Part shown: positions 17,045 through 26,709 of the stretch, one piece after another
Layout: the number at the start of each line of letters is the position of its first letter
Position numbering within the stretch: position 1 is the first letter of the stretch
Source of the DNA: Chloroflexota bacterium
GTDB taxonomy: Bacteria > Chloroflexota > Anaerolineae > UBA7937 > B3-Chlor
Direction: 5' to 3'
NCBI GenBank assembly: GCA_030603665.1
Contig: JAUVXJ010000015.1
Span: 1 to 64,000 of the forward strand
DNA length: 64,000 bases
Translations under genes and position numbers: made by a program
Notes under the pieces: model-generated
Told to the model about the DNA's origin: nothing
Database searches by the model: none
Seen by the model: the letters and a program-made list of their open reading frames with translations, nothing else

Positions 17045-20000
17045 ATGATGCTCTTCACCAGAAGTCTGAGGGCAAAGACACTCCTCTATGTCCTGATTCC
17101 CACGGTCTTAGGGCTGGCTGCCGTAGCCTCTATAGCCCTCTACGCGTACGACCAGGTGGCCCGAGAGGTGGTCCAGCAGCGGGACGCAGAACTGGCGAGG
17201 CTGCAAGCGGCCCGCCTCTCCGAGGGACTGCTGGAATACGCCGAACTCCTTCAGGCTTTTGCCGCGCAGCGAGACGTCCAGTCGATGAATGTCGACAGGC
17301 TGGCGGGTGCCACAACGAGGGCCCCTGAGCAATTCCAACACTTTGACGCAGGCGTGGTCATCTTCGACGAGGAAGGGGTAGCAGTCTGGTCTACGTCTCC
17401 CATCCCCAGGCGACGAGGCACCGACTACCCTTTGCCTTCCCAGTTCGACCTGATACGCCTCACCGGCGAGTCGGCTCTCTCTGACGTCTTCACCGACCCA
17501 CTAACTGGCCAGGGCATCATCTCACTGGCGGTACCGGTCGCGGACGCGGCCGGCCAATTCATTGGCGTGGTGGCAGGCCTACAAACCGTAGGTGAGTCAC
17601 CATTTGCACAAGTGTACGCCGACCTGCTTCAAGTATCACCTGAACAAGCCAGGCAGGCCTATGTCGTGGACGGAAATGGGCTAGCCATCTATCACGGCGA
17701 CGCCTCCCGCACAGGCAAAGATCTCTCGGCCTGGGACCCGGTCTCACAGGCCACCAAGGGGGAAAGCGGCGCCCTCCTCACTGACGATCAGATGGGAGAG
17801 CCCGTGATTGCTGGCTTCGCTCCAGTGCCGGACACGGGATGGGGCATAGTCACGCAAGAGAACTGGACCGACATCGTTGCCCCCATTCGAGGATACATCA
17901 ACCTCATATTGGGCGTGCTGGTCATAGCAGGCCTCAGCACTGGAGCCATGGTCTTCCTCTCCACCGGCCGAGTGCTGCGCCCTATACACGACCTGACGCG
18001 TGGGGCGGAGCGCATCGCTGGAGGAGACTTCGATCACACCATCAGCGCCCAAACGGGCGACGAGGTGGAAACGTTAGGCGAACAGTTCAACCTGATGGCC
18101 GGGGCGCTCAGGGAATCCTACCAGGATCTGGAGCGTAGAGTGGCTGACCGCACGAAGGAGTTGGCTGCCCTAAACGCCGTAGCAGAGGTCGTGAGCAGTA
18201 CGCTAGACCTGGAAGAACTTCTGGATGATGCTCTGGCCAAGACCCTCGAGGTGATGGAGGTGGAGTCTGGCGGTATCTACCTATTGCCAGAGGGCGGGGC
18301 TTCATCTCAGAAGCAAACTCTCACCATAGCGTCCTACGCGGGGCTGAGCGAAGAGTTCATCACAGCGATTGACAACCTGGGGGTAGGAGAGGGCTTCTCA
18401 GGTCGCGTGGTCCAGACCGGTGAACCGCTGGTTGTGCCTGATCTCTTGAGGGATCCTCGACTAACGCGCCCGGTCGTAACTGAAAGCGGCTTCCGAACTG
18501 TCGCCATTGTACCCCTGTCTTCCAGAGGCAGAATCTGGGGCTCCCTCTTCGTGATCACGCGCTCAGCCAGGGACTTCTCGCCACAGGATGTTGAGTTCCT
18601 CTCCCATATCGGCGACCAAATCGCCGTAGCCATCGAGAACGCTCGGCTGTTCGCCAGCGAGCAGCGCCGGGCCGAGCAGTTCCGGGTCATCAGCGAGATG
18701 GGTCGTCACATCGCCTCTATCCTTGACGTTAATGAGTTGCTCAGCGAGATCATCCGCCTGTTGAAAGAGAGCTTTGGATACTACCAGGTAACGGTAGGTT
18801 TGATCGAGGGCAACCAGGTCGTATTCAGAGCAGGGGCCAAGGCTGGCTGGGATGACCCTGACTTCGTCCCTCCTCCAACGACAGTGGGCGGCAAAGGCGT
18901 TGCGGCCTGGGTGGCGGACACTGGGCAGCCCTTGCTGGTACCCGACACCGCCAAGGAGCCGCGCTACCTATTCTTGCCCGACTCGCCGGAGACCAGATCA
19001 GAGTTGGCTGTGCCCATGAAGACCACGGAAGGGGTTATCGGTGTGCTTAACGTCGAGAGCGACCAGTTGAACGCCTTTGATGAGAGCGACGTGACCCTGC
19101 TCCAATCTATGGCCAACCAGGCAGCTATCGCCGTCGAGAACGCCCGACTCTATGAAGATACCAAGAGGCGTCTGGCCCAGGTCATCGCCCTGCAAGAGAC
19201 GACACGGGCCGTGGCTAGCACCCTGGAAATCGACAAACTTCTCGACCTCATCATCCAGCAAGCCACCACCCTCCTGCAAGCCGACGGAGGCATCATCAAT
19301 GTCGTCGACTGGGAGACCAACGAGGACGAGGCGGTGGCCGGCACCGGTTTGGGTGGTGCTGCCCTCGGAGGTCGTGCCCCTCTGGATGGTAGCCTCTCTG
19401 GCTGGGTAGCCCTTCATGACCAGCCAGTCATATCCAACCAACTCCAAGACGACCCGCGGGCGGACCTTGGGGCCCTCTCGAAACTGGTGAAGGCGACGAA
19501 ACGAAGAATCCGTTGTGGCGCCGTGGCCCCTTTGACCATCAAGGGTCAGGTCGCGGGCACCCTGGTGGTCCTGGACAAACAGGGGGGAGAGGGCGAGTTC
19601 GACCAGACCGATTTGGAGCTACTGGTGGTCTTCGCCAACCAGGCAGCCACGGCCATGGAGAACGCGCGGCTCTTCGATGGCGAGCAGCGGCGGGCGGAAC
19701 AGTTCCGCGTCATCAGCGAGGTGGGCCGCCATATCACCTCCATCTTGGACGTTGACGAGTTGATGGACGAGATCGTACGCGTGATCAAGGAGACCCTTGG
19801 CTACTATGCGGTAGGTATCAGTCTCATCGAAGGCGACGATTTGATCGTCAAAGCGGGGACCGGCCCACCCTTTGAGGATCCTGAGTTCCTGCCTCCACGA
19901 GTCACAGTGGGCGGCGAGGGCATCACGGGCTGGGTAGCTGGCACGGGCGAGCCACTGCTGGTGCCTGACGTCAGCCAAGATCCGCGATATGTCCCGCTGT

Positions 20001-22354
20001 CCTTGGGCGCAGAGACCCAATCCGAACTATGTGTGCCACTGAAGACCAAGGAAGCGGTCATCGGCGTGCTCAACGTCGAAAGCGACAAGTTGGGCGCCTT
20101 CGATCAGAGCGACTTGGCGGTGCTCCAGTCTCTGGCCAGTCAGGCAGCCATCGCCCTCGAGAATGCTCGACTCTACGAAGATGTCAAGAGCCGACTTTCC
20201 CAAGTCATAGCCCTACAAGAGACCACCAAGGCAGTGGCCAGCACCTTGGAATTGGACAAACTGCTCAGCCTAATCACTGAGGAAGCCACAGCCCTCCTGC
20301 AAGCCGAAGGGGGCGTCCTCCGCCTGGTAGACTGGGAAGCGAACGAGGATGAGGTCGTTGCCAGCACGGAGTCCGTTGACCTTGCTCATGAGTATCGTTC
20401 GCCCTTGGAGGGCAGCCTCTCCGGCTGGGCCAGCCTGCACAACCAAGCAGTTGTGTCAAACCAACTCCAGCAAGACAGCAGAGTGGACCTGCGTTCGCTG
20501 GCATGGATCTCGGATGAAATGAAGCGGCCTATTCGAAGCGCAGCCGTAGCCCCTCTGACCATCAAGGGAGAGGTGGTGGGCACGCTGCTGGTCTTGAACA
20601 AGCTGGGGGGCGGAGCAGACTTTGACCAAACCGATCTCGATCTGTTAGTGGCGCTAGCGAGCCAAGCAGCCGTGGCCATAGAGAACGCCGGTCTCTTCGA
20701 TGCCGTGCAGCGACGCGCGGAGCAGTTCCGCGTCCTCAGCGAGGTAGGGGCCCGCATAACCTCCCTGCTGGAGATGGACGAGCTACTGCATGAGACCGTC
20801 CGCCTGGTGAACGAGGTCTTGGGATACTACCTTGTCGCCATTGGGTTGGTCGAGGGCGAGAATCTGGTGGTAAAGGTGGGAGCTGGCCCTCGCTGGTCGG
20901 ATCCTGAGTTCCAGCCTCCCCGCATCGCAATCGGTGAGGGCATAGCAGGTCGGGTAGCTGAAACGGGGGAGTCGCTCCTGGTACCAGACGTTAGCCAGGA
21001 GCCGCAATACCTTCTCCTCGCAGATTCCACCGAGACCAAGTCCGAGCTGGCCGTGCCTCTGAAGTCGAAGACGCAGGTCATCGGCGTCCTCGATGTGCAG
21101 AGCGACCAGTTGAACGCCTTCGACGAGACCGATCTGCTGGTACTCCAGTCTTTGGCCAACCTGACGGCCATTGCCATTGAGGAAGCACGCCTCTTCGATG
21201 CCGAGCAACGCCGGGCCGAGCAGTTCCGTGTCATCAGCGAGGTGGGTGCCCAGATCACGTCCATTCTGACGGTCGATGAGCTGTTGTTTCAGATCGTTGG
21301 CTTGGTCCGGAACTCTCTGGGATACTACCACACCGCGATCGGTCTTATCGAGAACGACGAACTGGTCATCAAGACTGGCGTTGGCGCCCACTGGGACGAC
21401 CCAGACTTCCAGCCATCCCGTCTCAAGGTAGGAGGCAAGGGCGTCACAGCCTGGGTGGCGGCCACCGGCGAACCCCTGCTGGTCCCTGACGTGAGCCAAG
21501 AGGAGAGGTATCTCCCCCTAACGGCATCCGAAGAGATTAGATCCGAAGTTGCGGTGCCGTTGAGGACTACGGCTGGAGTGATAGGCGTGCTAGATGTCCA
21601 GAGCAACAAGTTGCACACCTTCGACGAGAGCGATTTGGCGGTGCTCAGGTCCGTTGCGCACCAGGCGGCCATCGCCATTGAGAATGCCCGTCTCTATGAA
21701 CAGGCGCAACAGGCCGCAGCGTTGGAGGAGCGCAGTCGTCTGGCCAGAGACCTCCACGATGCGGTCACCCAGACCCTTTTCTCCGCAAGCCTCATCGCAG
21801 AAGTTGTGCCCGCAGTGTGGGAAAGCGATCAGCTTGAGGGAAAGCAACTCCTGCAAGAACTGAGGCAACTGACCAGAGGTGCACTGGCAGAGATGCGCAC
21901 CCTTCTGCTGGAACTGAGACCGGCGGCCCTTATAGACACCAGATTGGATGACCTTCTGCAGCAACTTGGCGAGGCCGTCACGGGGCGGTCAGGCCTGCCT
22001 GTGACGGTTACCATGGAGGGCCAGTGTGACTTGCCGCCAGATGTCCACGTTGCCTTCTATCGCATCGCCCAGGAGGCGCTGAACAACGTCGTCAAGCACG
22101 CAGGCGCCAGCGAGGTGAGTGTTGCACTCCGCTCCTCCACCCTGCCAGAGGGAACGGAACGGCGCACACAACAGGTGGTGGAGTTGCTGGTCAAGGACGA
22201 CGGTCGCGGTTTCGATCTCGATTACAGTCAGCCGGATCGGCTGGGACTGGGCATCATCCGAGAGCGAGCTGAGTCCATAGGGGCCACGGTGGAAATCCGG
22301 AGCGAACCCGGTTCGGGCACCGAGGTTGAAGTAGTCTGGCAATCAGACGCGTGA
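17045..22354 (+). CDS. Membrane histidine kinase with seven GAF domains (NarX/HisKA_3 type)
   Basis: The 1769-residue protein has a transmembrane helix at about 15-33, an extracytoplasmic Cache-like sensor (about 35-280), a second helix at about 283-305 and HAMP (305-360). Seven GAF domains start near 372, 545, 714, 885, 1056, 1225 and 1393. They alternate between two subtypes: one opens EQFRVISE, the other ALQETT, giving the order X-A-B-A-B-A-A. The kinase core is HisKA_3 with phospho-acceptor His1571 (ARDLHDAVTQTLF), then a HATPase with NNVVKHAG, DDGRGF and GLGIIRERA. The cognate regulator is almost certainly the LuxR/NarL-type gene 77 bp downstream. The A-B alternation indicates duplication of a two-domain unit. 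Confidence 0.92.
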   Translation: MMLFTRSLRAKTLLYVLIPTVLGLAAVASIALYAYDQVAREVVQQRDAELARLQAARLSEGLLEYAELLQAFAAQRDVQSMNVDRLAGATTRAPEQFQHFDAGVVIFDEEGVAVWSTSPIPRRRGTDYPLPSQFDLIRLTGESALSDVFTDPLTGQGIISLAVPVADAAGQFIGVVAGLQTVGESPFAQVYADLLQVSPEQARQAYVVDGNGLAIYHGDASRTGKDLSAWDPVSQATKGESGALLTDDQMGEPVIAGFAPVPDTGWGIVTQENWTDIVAPIRGYINLILGVLVIAGLSTGAMVFLSTGRVLRPIHDLTRGAERIAGGDFDHTISAQTGDEVETLGEQFNLMAGALRESYQDLERRVADRTKELAALNAVAEVVSSTLDLEELLDDALAKTLEVMEVESGGIYLLPEGGASSQKQTLTIASYAGLSEEFITAIDNLGVGEGFSGRVVQTGEPLVVPDLLRDPRLTRPVVTESGFRTVAIVPLSSRGRIWGSLFVITRSARDFSPQDVEFLSHIGDQIAVAIENARLFASEQRRAEQFRVISEMGRHIASILDVNELLSEIIRLLKESFGYYQVTVGLIEGNQVVFRAGAKAGWDDPDFVPPPTTVGGKGVAAWVADTGQPLLVPDTAKEPRYLFLPDSPETRSELAVPMKTTEGVIGVLNVESDQLNAFDESDVTLLQSMANQAAIAVENARLYEDTKRRLAQVIALQETTRAVASTLEIDKLLDLIIQQATTLLQADGGIINVVDWETNEDEAVAGTGLGGAALGGRAPLDGSLSGWVALHDQPVISNQLQDDPRADLGALSKLVKATKRRIRCGAVAPLTIKGQVAGTLVVLDKQGGEGEFDQTDLELLVVFANQAATAMENARLFDGEQRRAEQFRVISEVGRHITSILDVDELMDEIVRVIKETLGYYAVGISLIEGDDLIVKAGTGPPFEDPEFLPPRVTVGGEGITGWVAGTGEPLLVPDVSQDPRYVPLSLGAETQSELCVPLKTKEAVIGVLNVESDKLGAFDQSDLAVLQSLASQAAIALENARLYEDVKSRLSQVIALQETTKAVASTLELDKLLSLITEEATALLQAEGGVLRLVDWEANEDEVVASTESVDLAHEYRSPLEGSLSGWASLHNQAVVSNQLQQDSRVDLRSLAWISDEMKRPIRSAAVAPLTIKGEVVGTLLVLNKLGGGADFDQTDLDLLVALASQAAVAIENAGLFDAVQRRAEQFRVLSEVGARITSLLEMDELLHETVRLVNEVLGYYLVAIGLVEGENLVVKVGAGPRWSDPEFQPPRIAIGEGIAGRVAETGESLLVPDVSQEPQYLLLADSTETKSELAVPLKSKTQVIGVLDVQSDQLNAFDETDLLVLQSLANLTAIAIEEARLFDAEQRRAEQFRVISEVGAQITSILTVDELLFQIVGLVRNSLGYYHTAIGLIENDELVIKTGVGAHWDDPDFQPSRLKVGGKGVTAWVAATGEPLLVPDVSQEERYLPLTASEEIRSEVAVPLRTTAGVIGVLDVQSNKLHTFDESDLAVLRSVAHQAAIAIENARLYEQAQQAAALEERSRLARDLHDAVTQTLFSASLIAEVVPAVWESDQLEGKQLLQELRQLTRGALAEMRTLLLELRPAALIDTRLDDLLQQLGEAVTGRSGLPVTVTMEGQCDLPPDVHVAFYRIAQEALNNVVKHAGASEVSVALRSSTLPEGTERRTQQVVELLVKDDGRGFDLDYSQPDRLGLGIIRERAESIGATVEIRSEPGSGTEVEVVWQSDA

Positions 22355-22430
22355 CCAAGGGGCCACGAAGCTTGCAGCGCCGGCTAGTCCTCGCCGCTGT
22401 TTCGTGGTAGTGTCTAGGGAGGAGAACTCG

Positions 22431-23072
22431 ATGAGCGAACCCAATCGTATTCGAGTGGTTATAGTTGACGATCATGACATGGTCCGCAGGGGCCTCGCGG
22501 CTTTCCTGAAGGCTAAGGCCGACCTTGAGCTTGCAGGGGAAGCAAGGAACGGGAAGGAAGCCCTGCTCGTGTGTGAGGAAGTGCAACCAGATGTGGTCCT
22601 CATGGATCTGGTCATGCCTGAGATGACTGGCGCCGCAGCCGCCAAGCTGATCCTGGAGCGATGCCCAAACGTTCAGGTCATTGCATTGACGAGCTTCCAG
22701 GAGAGGGAACTGGTGCAGGAAGCGCTGGAAGCTGGGGCGATCAGCTACCTCTTGAAGAATGTGTCGGCCGAAGAGCTGGCCGAAGCGATCCGAGCCGCGC
22801 ACGCTGGGCGACCCACCCTGGCTCCCGAGGCCACTCAGGCCCTGATCCAGGCCGCCAGCGAGGGGCCCAGACCGGGCCATGATCTGACGGCCCGGGAGCG
22901 AGAGGTCTTGGCCCTGATGGTCGAAGGCCTGACCAATCCCGGAATAGCTGAGCGACTGGTGGTCAGTCGCTCGACTGCCAAGGCCCACGTCAGCAACATC
23001 CTCTCCAAACTGGGCGTTTCCAACCGCGCGGAGGCCATAGCTCTGGCGCTTCAGCATAAGCTAATCACCTGA
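22431..23072 (+). CDS. NarL/FixJ-type response regulator
   Basis: The 213-residue protein has a receiver domain (1-125; phospho-acceptor Asp59 in VVLMDLVMP) and a C-terminal LuxR-type helix-turn-helix beginning LTAREREVLALMVEGLTN. I chose the ATG at 22431 because GGGAGGAG precedes it by 8 nt; a GTG at 22404 is in frame but has no ribosome site. It is the expected partner of the seven-GAF kinase upstream, acting as a DNA-binding transcription regulator. It is also the nearest DNA-binding regulator to the conserved promoter at 23404-23462. Confidence 0.92.
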   Translation: MSEPNRIRVVIVDDHDMVRRGLAAFLKAKADLELAGEARNGKEALLVCEEVQPDVVLMDLVMPEMTGAAAAKLILERCPNVQVIALTSFQERELVQEALEAGAISYLLKNVSAEELAEAIRAAHAGRPTLAPEATQALIQAASEGPRPGHDLTAREREVLALMVEGLTNPGIAERLVVSRSTAKAHVSNILSKLGVSNRAEAIALALQHKLIT

Positions 23073-23107
23073 CCACCACCAAGAATAGTAACGGACCCGC
23101 ATCCGAC

Positions 23108-23134
23108 AAGGCTCCCAATCGATCTGGGGGCCTT
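23108..23134 (+). terminator. Possible intrinsic terminator after the NarL-type gene
   Basis: Nine-base stem AAGGCTCCC / GGGGGCCTT with one T-G wobble and a 9-nt loop, 36 nt after the stop codon. The following tract is CTGACTTCT, only partly T-rich, so termination strength is uncertain. Confidence 0.4.
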
Positions 23135-23403
23135 CTGACTTCTCAGCCGCGTGGTCGCCTCGGGCGCCCCTCATGCAACCCGATGGATTGACACATTCCA
23201 CTTCGGCGATCCGGACGCAGTAGCGCAGATGGTTCCGAAGATACTACGTGCATGCTCGCACCAATCCGCTGGCGAGCAAGAGCACCAGGGACAAGCCGTG
23301 GTTGTGATGATCTCCCAGGGTACATTCTTGGTCCAGGCACGTCAGAGGAATGCATCACCGATTATGTAACGTAGTCACCCCACCAAGGAGAAGATTAGCC
23401 ACC
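23135..23403. other. Stretch upstream of conserved promoter, no gene seen
   Basis: I see no supported gene or structured RNA between the hairpin at 23108-23134 and the conserved promoter at 23404. Short open frames lack ribosome sites and family features. Confidence 0.4.
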
Positions 23404-23462
23404 TGGCCGACAGCGAAATCCCCCACATGGCCGATGCCACCGGGGGTGCGCCCCTGTATACT
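23404..23462 (+). promoter_or_regulatory. Conserved TGGCC-24-TGGCC-29-TATACT promoter (copy A)
   Basis: TGGCC half-sites start at 23404 and 23428 (24 bp apart). An AATCCCCC block lies between them, and TATACT is at 23457-23462, exactly 29 bp after the second half-site. There is no -35 consensus. The identical geometry occurs at 42574-42632 and 47991-48049, which argues for a shared activator binding next to RNA polymerase. It would drive the receiver gene at 23508 with a leader of about 40 nt. Confidence 0.75.
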
Positions 23463-23507
23463 GGAGTCAGAAGGAGAGACTGCAAATCATTCCACGAGGT
23501 AATCTGA

Positions 23508-23876
23508 ATGCGCATTATGTTGGCTGACAACCGACGCAAAGTGCGATTTGCGCTCCGAGCGCTTCTCGAACAGCAGAGTGGCCTGGAAGTCATCGGTGAA
23601 GCCATCGACGCTCAAGACCTCATGGCAAGTGTGGAGAACAGCTGCCCCGAAGTGGTTCTACTCGACTGGGGGCTTCCGGGAATGGCCACGCATGATCTTC
23701 TTTCCGCTCTGCGAAGCACATGCCCCGAACTGCTGATCATCGCCCTTAGCGGGCGCGTGTCCGGGCAGCGAGAGGCTCTGGCCGCCGGAGTTGACGCCTT
23801 CGTCAGCAAGGGAGAGCCACCGGAGAGATTGCTGGCAGCCATCAATCGTTGTGAGAAAGGATGCTCCGCCAGCTAG
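23508..23876 (+). CDS. Stand-alone CheY-like receiver protein
   Basis: The 122-residue protein consists of one receiver domain: Asp7 in MLADN, phospho-acceptor Asp53 in VVLLDWGLPG, a conserved Ser in IIALSG and a Lys in FVSKGEPPE. There is no output domain, so it must act by protein contact or as a phosphate relay. It lies behind copy A of the conserved promoter and 31 bp upstream of the small ASGSRYV-motif protein. Two full two-component genes lie just upstream (17045-23072), so a link to that kinase is possible but unproven. Confidence 0.85.
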   Translation: MRIMLADNRRKVRFALRALLEQQSGLEVIGEAIDAQDLMASVENSCPEVVLLDWGLPGMATHDLLSALRSTCPELLIIALSGRVSGQREALAAGVDAFVSKGEPPERLLAAINRCEKGCSAS

Positions 23877-23907
23877 ATGGCTGCAGCCAGGTCCAAGGAG
23901 GATAGGC

Positions 23908-24099
23908 ATGGAACTCGCGTGGCAATGGAGAGGATACGGAATCAGCATCAAGCTTCTGCGAGAGCACGCGCAGAGCAGAGACAAGCATCACAAAGCGCAG
24001 GAGTCCGTCGAGCGCGTTGTCTCGGCGTCCATCCCAGAGAGGGCTCATCGAGATCACCTGTTGGCCTCTGGCTCCCGCTATGTGGGCCCCATTCGGTAG
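23908..24099 (+). CDS. Small protein, ASGSRYVxPIR family (copy 1), unrecognised
   Basis: This 63-residue basic protein starts at ATG 23908 with AAGGAGGA 7-8 nt upstream. I do not recognise the family. It has a clear paralogue at 48081-48260: both begin MELA, share YGIxxKxLRE near residue 10-20, carry HRDxxxDxL further on, and end ASGSRYVxPIR right at the C-terminus. Both are reached from the same conserved promoter type. No membrane span, signal peptide or known motif is seen. Strong ribosome sites, conserved ends and shared promoters make it very likely a real gene. The short conserved tail could be a binding peptide. Confidence 0.75.
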   Translation: MELAWQWRGYGISIKLLREHAQSRDKHHKAQESVERVVSASIPERAHRDHLLASGSRYVGPIR

Positions 24100-24133
24100 C
24101 CCGTTGGAGTGAACTCATCAGAGGAGGTTTGAT

Positions 24134-24721
24134 ATGCCCAGCAGCTTCTTTCAGGGTGCGTACTTTGTAGGTGTGGTTCTCGCCTCGATCGTCCGTGTGG
24201 TCTATACGAGGCATTACAGAAAGATGGCGATTGCTGAGGATCACAGAACGATTACGGATGCACTATTGATTAGTCTGCCTGCACTTGGTATGTTCATATT
24301 GCCCGTCGTTTACGTCCTGACACCCTGGCTGGACTTCGCCGACTACCACCTACCCACGTGGGCTGGCTGGATCGGGGTGGCGCTCTTTGTCGCGGCGCTG
24401 TGGCTGCTATGGAGATCTCACGCCGACCTCGCCCGCAACTGGGCGCCGAGGATGGAGCTCCTGGAAGGCCATTCCCTGGTTACCCAAGGAGTGTTTCGCC
24501 ACATCAGGCATCCCATGTACGCCGCTCACCTGCTGTGGGGCGTTGCTCAGGTCTTTCTATTGCAGAACTGGATCGTGGGATTCAGCATGCTGATCACTGT
24601 CCTGCCCGGGTATCTCTACCGGGCCCGGGTCGAGGAACAGATGATGCTCGATCACTTCGGCGAAGAGTATCGCGAGTACATGGAGCGCACAGGTCGGCTT
24701 TTTCCACCCCTGCAGAGGTAG
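24134..24721 (+). CDS. Isoprenylcysteine carboxylmethyltransferase-like membrane methyltransferase
   Basis: The 195-residue protein has about five hydrophobic helices and the ICMT/PEMT signature RHIRHPMYAA followed by EEQMMLDHFGEEYREYMERTGR near the C-terminus. Members use S-adenosylmethionine to methylate lipid-like or prenylated substrates in the membrane; bacterial substrates are mostly unknown. The ATG has GAGGAGGT 6 nt upstream. It follows the small ASGSRYV-motif gene by 34 bp and probably shares its transcript. A second member of the family lies at 30538-31266. Confidence 0.82.
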   Translation: MPSSFFQGAYFVGVVLASIVRVVYTRHYRKMAIAEDHRTITDALLISLPALGMFILPVVYVLTPWLDFADYHLPTWAGWIGVALFVAALWLLWRSHADLARNWAPRMELLEGHSLVTQGVFRHIRHPMYAAHLLWGVAQVFLLQNWIVGFSMLITVLPGYLYRARVEEQMMLDHFGEEYREYMERTGRLFPPLQR

Positions 24722-24793
24722 GTGTCACCAAGGGACTGATGCCTCTGGAGGAACATGCCCCGCGGGGGGCGAATCGAAAGGAGACCACAATAC

Positions 24794-25393
24794 ATGACGA
24801 CGAGAAGCTTCAAACCAGATCCCCGATATCTGATCAAGTTGGTTATAGGCATTGCCGTCGCTGGTGTGCTCGCTGTCGGTGGGACCATCGGCTTGGCACT
24901 GCTTATCCCGGACAGGGAGGGCACGATACTCTTCGGGCTGTTTGCCCTCGCCGAGATGGTAGTCTGGATACTGGCTCTCGTCCTGGCAGGCCCGTATTAC
25001 TCCAGCCTGAAGTATGAGGTCCAGGACGACGAGGTCATCGTGGACGTGGGCATCATCACCCACTCCGTGAAGCACGTACCTTACAGGACAGTGACCAATA
25101 TCACGGTCAAGCGGGACATCGTCGACCGGTGGTTCTTTGGCCTCGGCTCCCTGCACATCCAGACCGCTGGCATGAGCGGCCAGTCGGGGGCAGAGGAGAA
25201 ACTGGTGGGCCTGACCAACGTCCAGGATGTCTACGAGATGGTGGTCACAGAGCTGCGGCGCTTCCGTGGAAGCATGGCGCCCACGGGTGCCGAGGTCGGA
25301 CCCGAGGCGGCGGGAGCTTCAACTGAAACGCTAACGGCCATCCTTGGCGAACTGAAGGCGATCAGGCAAGGGCTCGAGAAGGACAGCGTCTAG
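24794..25393 (+). CDS. Bacterial PH-domain (YdbS-like bPH2) membrane protein
   Basis: The 199-residue protein has two transmembrane helices (about 15-37 and 48-70), then a bPH2 domain (about 75-165) with LKYEVQDDEVIVDVGIITHSVKHVPYRTV, the typical strand-turn pattern, followed by IVDRWFFGLGSLHIQTAG. A hydrophilic tail follows. I chose ATG 24794 (AAAGGAG 9 nt upstream) over an in-frame ATG at 24755. Family members are membrane-anchored and of uncertain function; some affect resistance to membrane stress or bacteriocins. It probably ends the transcription unit that starts at 23508. Confidence 0.8.
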   Translation: MTTRSFKPDPRYLIKLVIGIAVAGVLAVGGTIGLALLIPDREGTILFGLFALAEMVVWILALVLAGPYYSSLKYEVQDDEVIVDVGIITHSVKHVPYRTVTNITVKRDIVDRWFFGLGSLHIQTAGMSGQSGAEEKLVGLTNVQDVYEMVVTELRRFRGSMAPTGAEVGPEAAGASTETLTAILGELKAIRQGLEKDSV

Positions 25394-25523
25394 ACACCAC
25401 TGGCGTAAGCTGTGGATCGCGAGTAAGGGCCCAGGTGTCTGCGGTCTACAGCGATGGCGACCGTGCCAAACAGATCAGCCAAGTGGTCTCACTAGTCCGG
25501 AGGCTGCACATCTAGGGAGGAGC

Positions 25524-25670
25524 ATGGCCATGATGGGAAGAACAGTGGTCTCCATTGTCCTCAGCATGCTGGCGCTCTCGGCCTCGTTTCTGACGGCGAT
25601 CATCATGACTATCTTCGTCACGCGGGAGATGGAGGCGCTGGACACGGAGCCGGACGGCTCAGAGGCCTAG
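25524..25670 (+). CDS. Small single-span membrane protein
   Basis: The 48-residue product starts at ATG 25524 with GGGAGG 3-8 nt upstream. It has one hydrophobic helix (about residues 8-30) and an acidic tail ending DTEPDGSEA. No family is recognised. It stands between the PH-domain gene and the ABC exporter genes. The ribosome site and composition support it, but its size makes the call moderate. Confidence 0.55.
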   Translation: MAMMGRTVVSIVLSMLALSASFLTAIIMTIFVTREMEALDTEPDGSEA

Positions 25671-25812
25671 CGCGCACCATCCACCCCCAGCCTGCCACAC
25701 GGCGGCCGGACCAACAAGTGGGTACGCCTGCACCACTGCGTTGCCCTGGACAACACGCGACGCGCAGTCGAGTTTCCACCCCACACTGCATCGAACCGAG
25801 GAGCATCTGAAT

Positions 25813-26709
25813 ATGCACGCAGCAGAAGTCTCACACATCGCCAAGTCATTCGGTCGTACCCAGGCCGTAGCAGACGTGTCCTTTGCCGTCGAGCGCGGCG
25901 AGATCTTTGGTCTGCTGGGCCCCAACGGCTCAGGCAAGACCACGACCCTCCGCGTGCTGCTCGACGTTTTCAAGCCTGATGGTGGCACAGTGTCCATCTT
26001 GGGCGGCCCTATGAGCGAGGAGAAGAAGAACCGCATCGGCTACATGCCGGAGGACCGAGGCCTCTATCAGGACCTCTCTCTGGAGAAATGCTTGCTCTAC
26101 CTGTCCACGCTGAAGGGTGTGCCTGCGAAGGAGGCCCGCACGCGCCTGGCGGAGCACCTGGAACGCTTTGATTTAGCAGAACACAAGGGAAAGAAAGTCA
26201 AAGAACTCAGCAAAGGCATGCAGCAGAAGGCACAGATCATCAACACCATTCTGCACCGCCCGGAACTGATCGTCATTGACGAACCGTTCACCGCCCTGGA
26301 CCCCCTCAATACGCAGTTGGTCAAAGACCTGATGAAGGAACTGCGGGATCAGGGATCGACGATCATCATGTCCACGCACCAGATGCCCCAAGTCGAGGAG
26401 TTGTGCGACCGCATCCTGTTGATCGACGATGGACGGGACTTGCTCTATGGAGACCTGGATCAGATTCGCCGGCAATACTCCGGCCACGCGGTGCTGGTGC
26501 GTTCGGCTGGCGACCTTCCAGACGTGGAGGGGGTTGCACAGGTAGTGCCTCACAACAATGCCACCAAGCTGATGCTGGCAGAGGGTACGAGCCCGCAAGA
26601 CGTGCTCGAGGCCCTGATAGCGCAGCGCGTGATCGTGGAGAGGTTCGAGATCGCCGTCCCCACGCTCGACGAAATCTTCATCCGTGTCGTGGAAGAAGGG
26701 GACGCATGA
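25813..26709 (+). CDS. ABC-2 exporter ATP-binding subunit
   Basis: The 298-residue ATPase carries Walker A GPNGSGKTT (36-44), signature LSKGMQQKAQ, Walker B LIVIDEPF and the H-loop STHQM. The C-terminal 70 residues match the DUF4162 extension common in NatA/CcmA-type exporters. ATG 25813 is chosen because MHAAEVSHIAKSFG is where family similarity starts and GAGGAG lies upstream. Its stop overlaps the start of the first permease (ATGATG), so the three exporter genes are translationally coupled. Substrate unknown. Confidence 0.9.
   Translation: MHAAEVSHIAKSFGRTQAVADVSFAVERGEIFGLLGPNGSGKTTTLRVLLDVFKPDGGTVSILGGPMSEEKKNRIGYMPEDRGLYQDLSLEKCLLYLSTLKGVPAKEARTRLAEHLERFDLAEHKGKKVKELSKGMQQKAQIINTILHRPELIVIDEPFTALDPLNTQLVKDLMKELRDQGSTIIMSTHQMPQVEELCDRILLIDDGRDLLYGDLDQIRRQYSGHAVLVRSAGDLPDVEGVAQVVPHNNATKLMLAEGTSPQDVLEALIAQRVIVERFEIAVPTLDEIFIRVVEEGDA

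Noticed and set aside
25392..25440. Hairpin AGACACC...GGTGTCT after the PH-domain gene
   Set aside because: The loop is about 35 nt and there is no T tract, so a terminator call is not justified.
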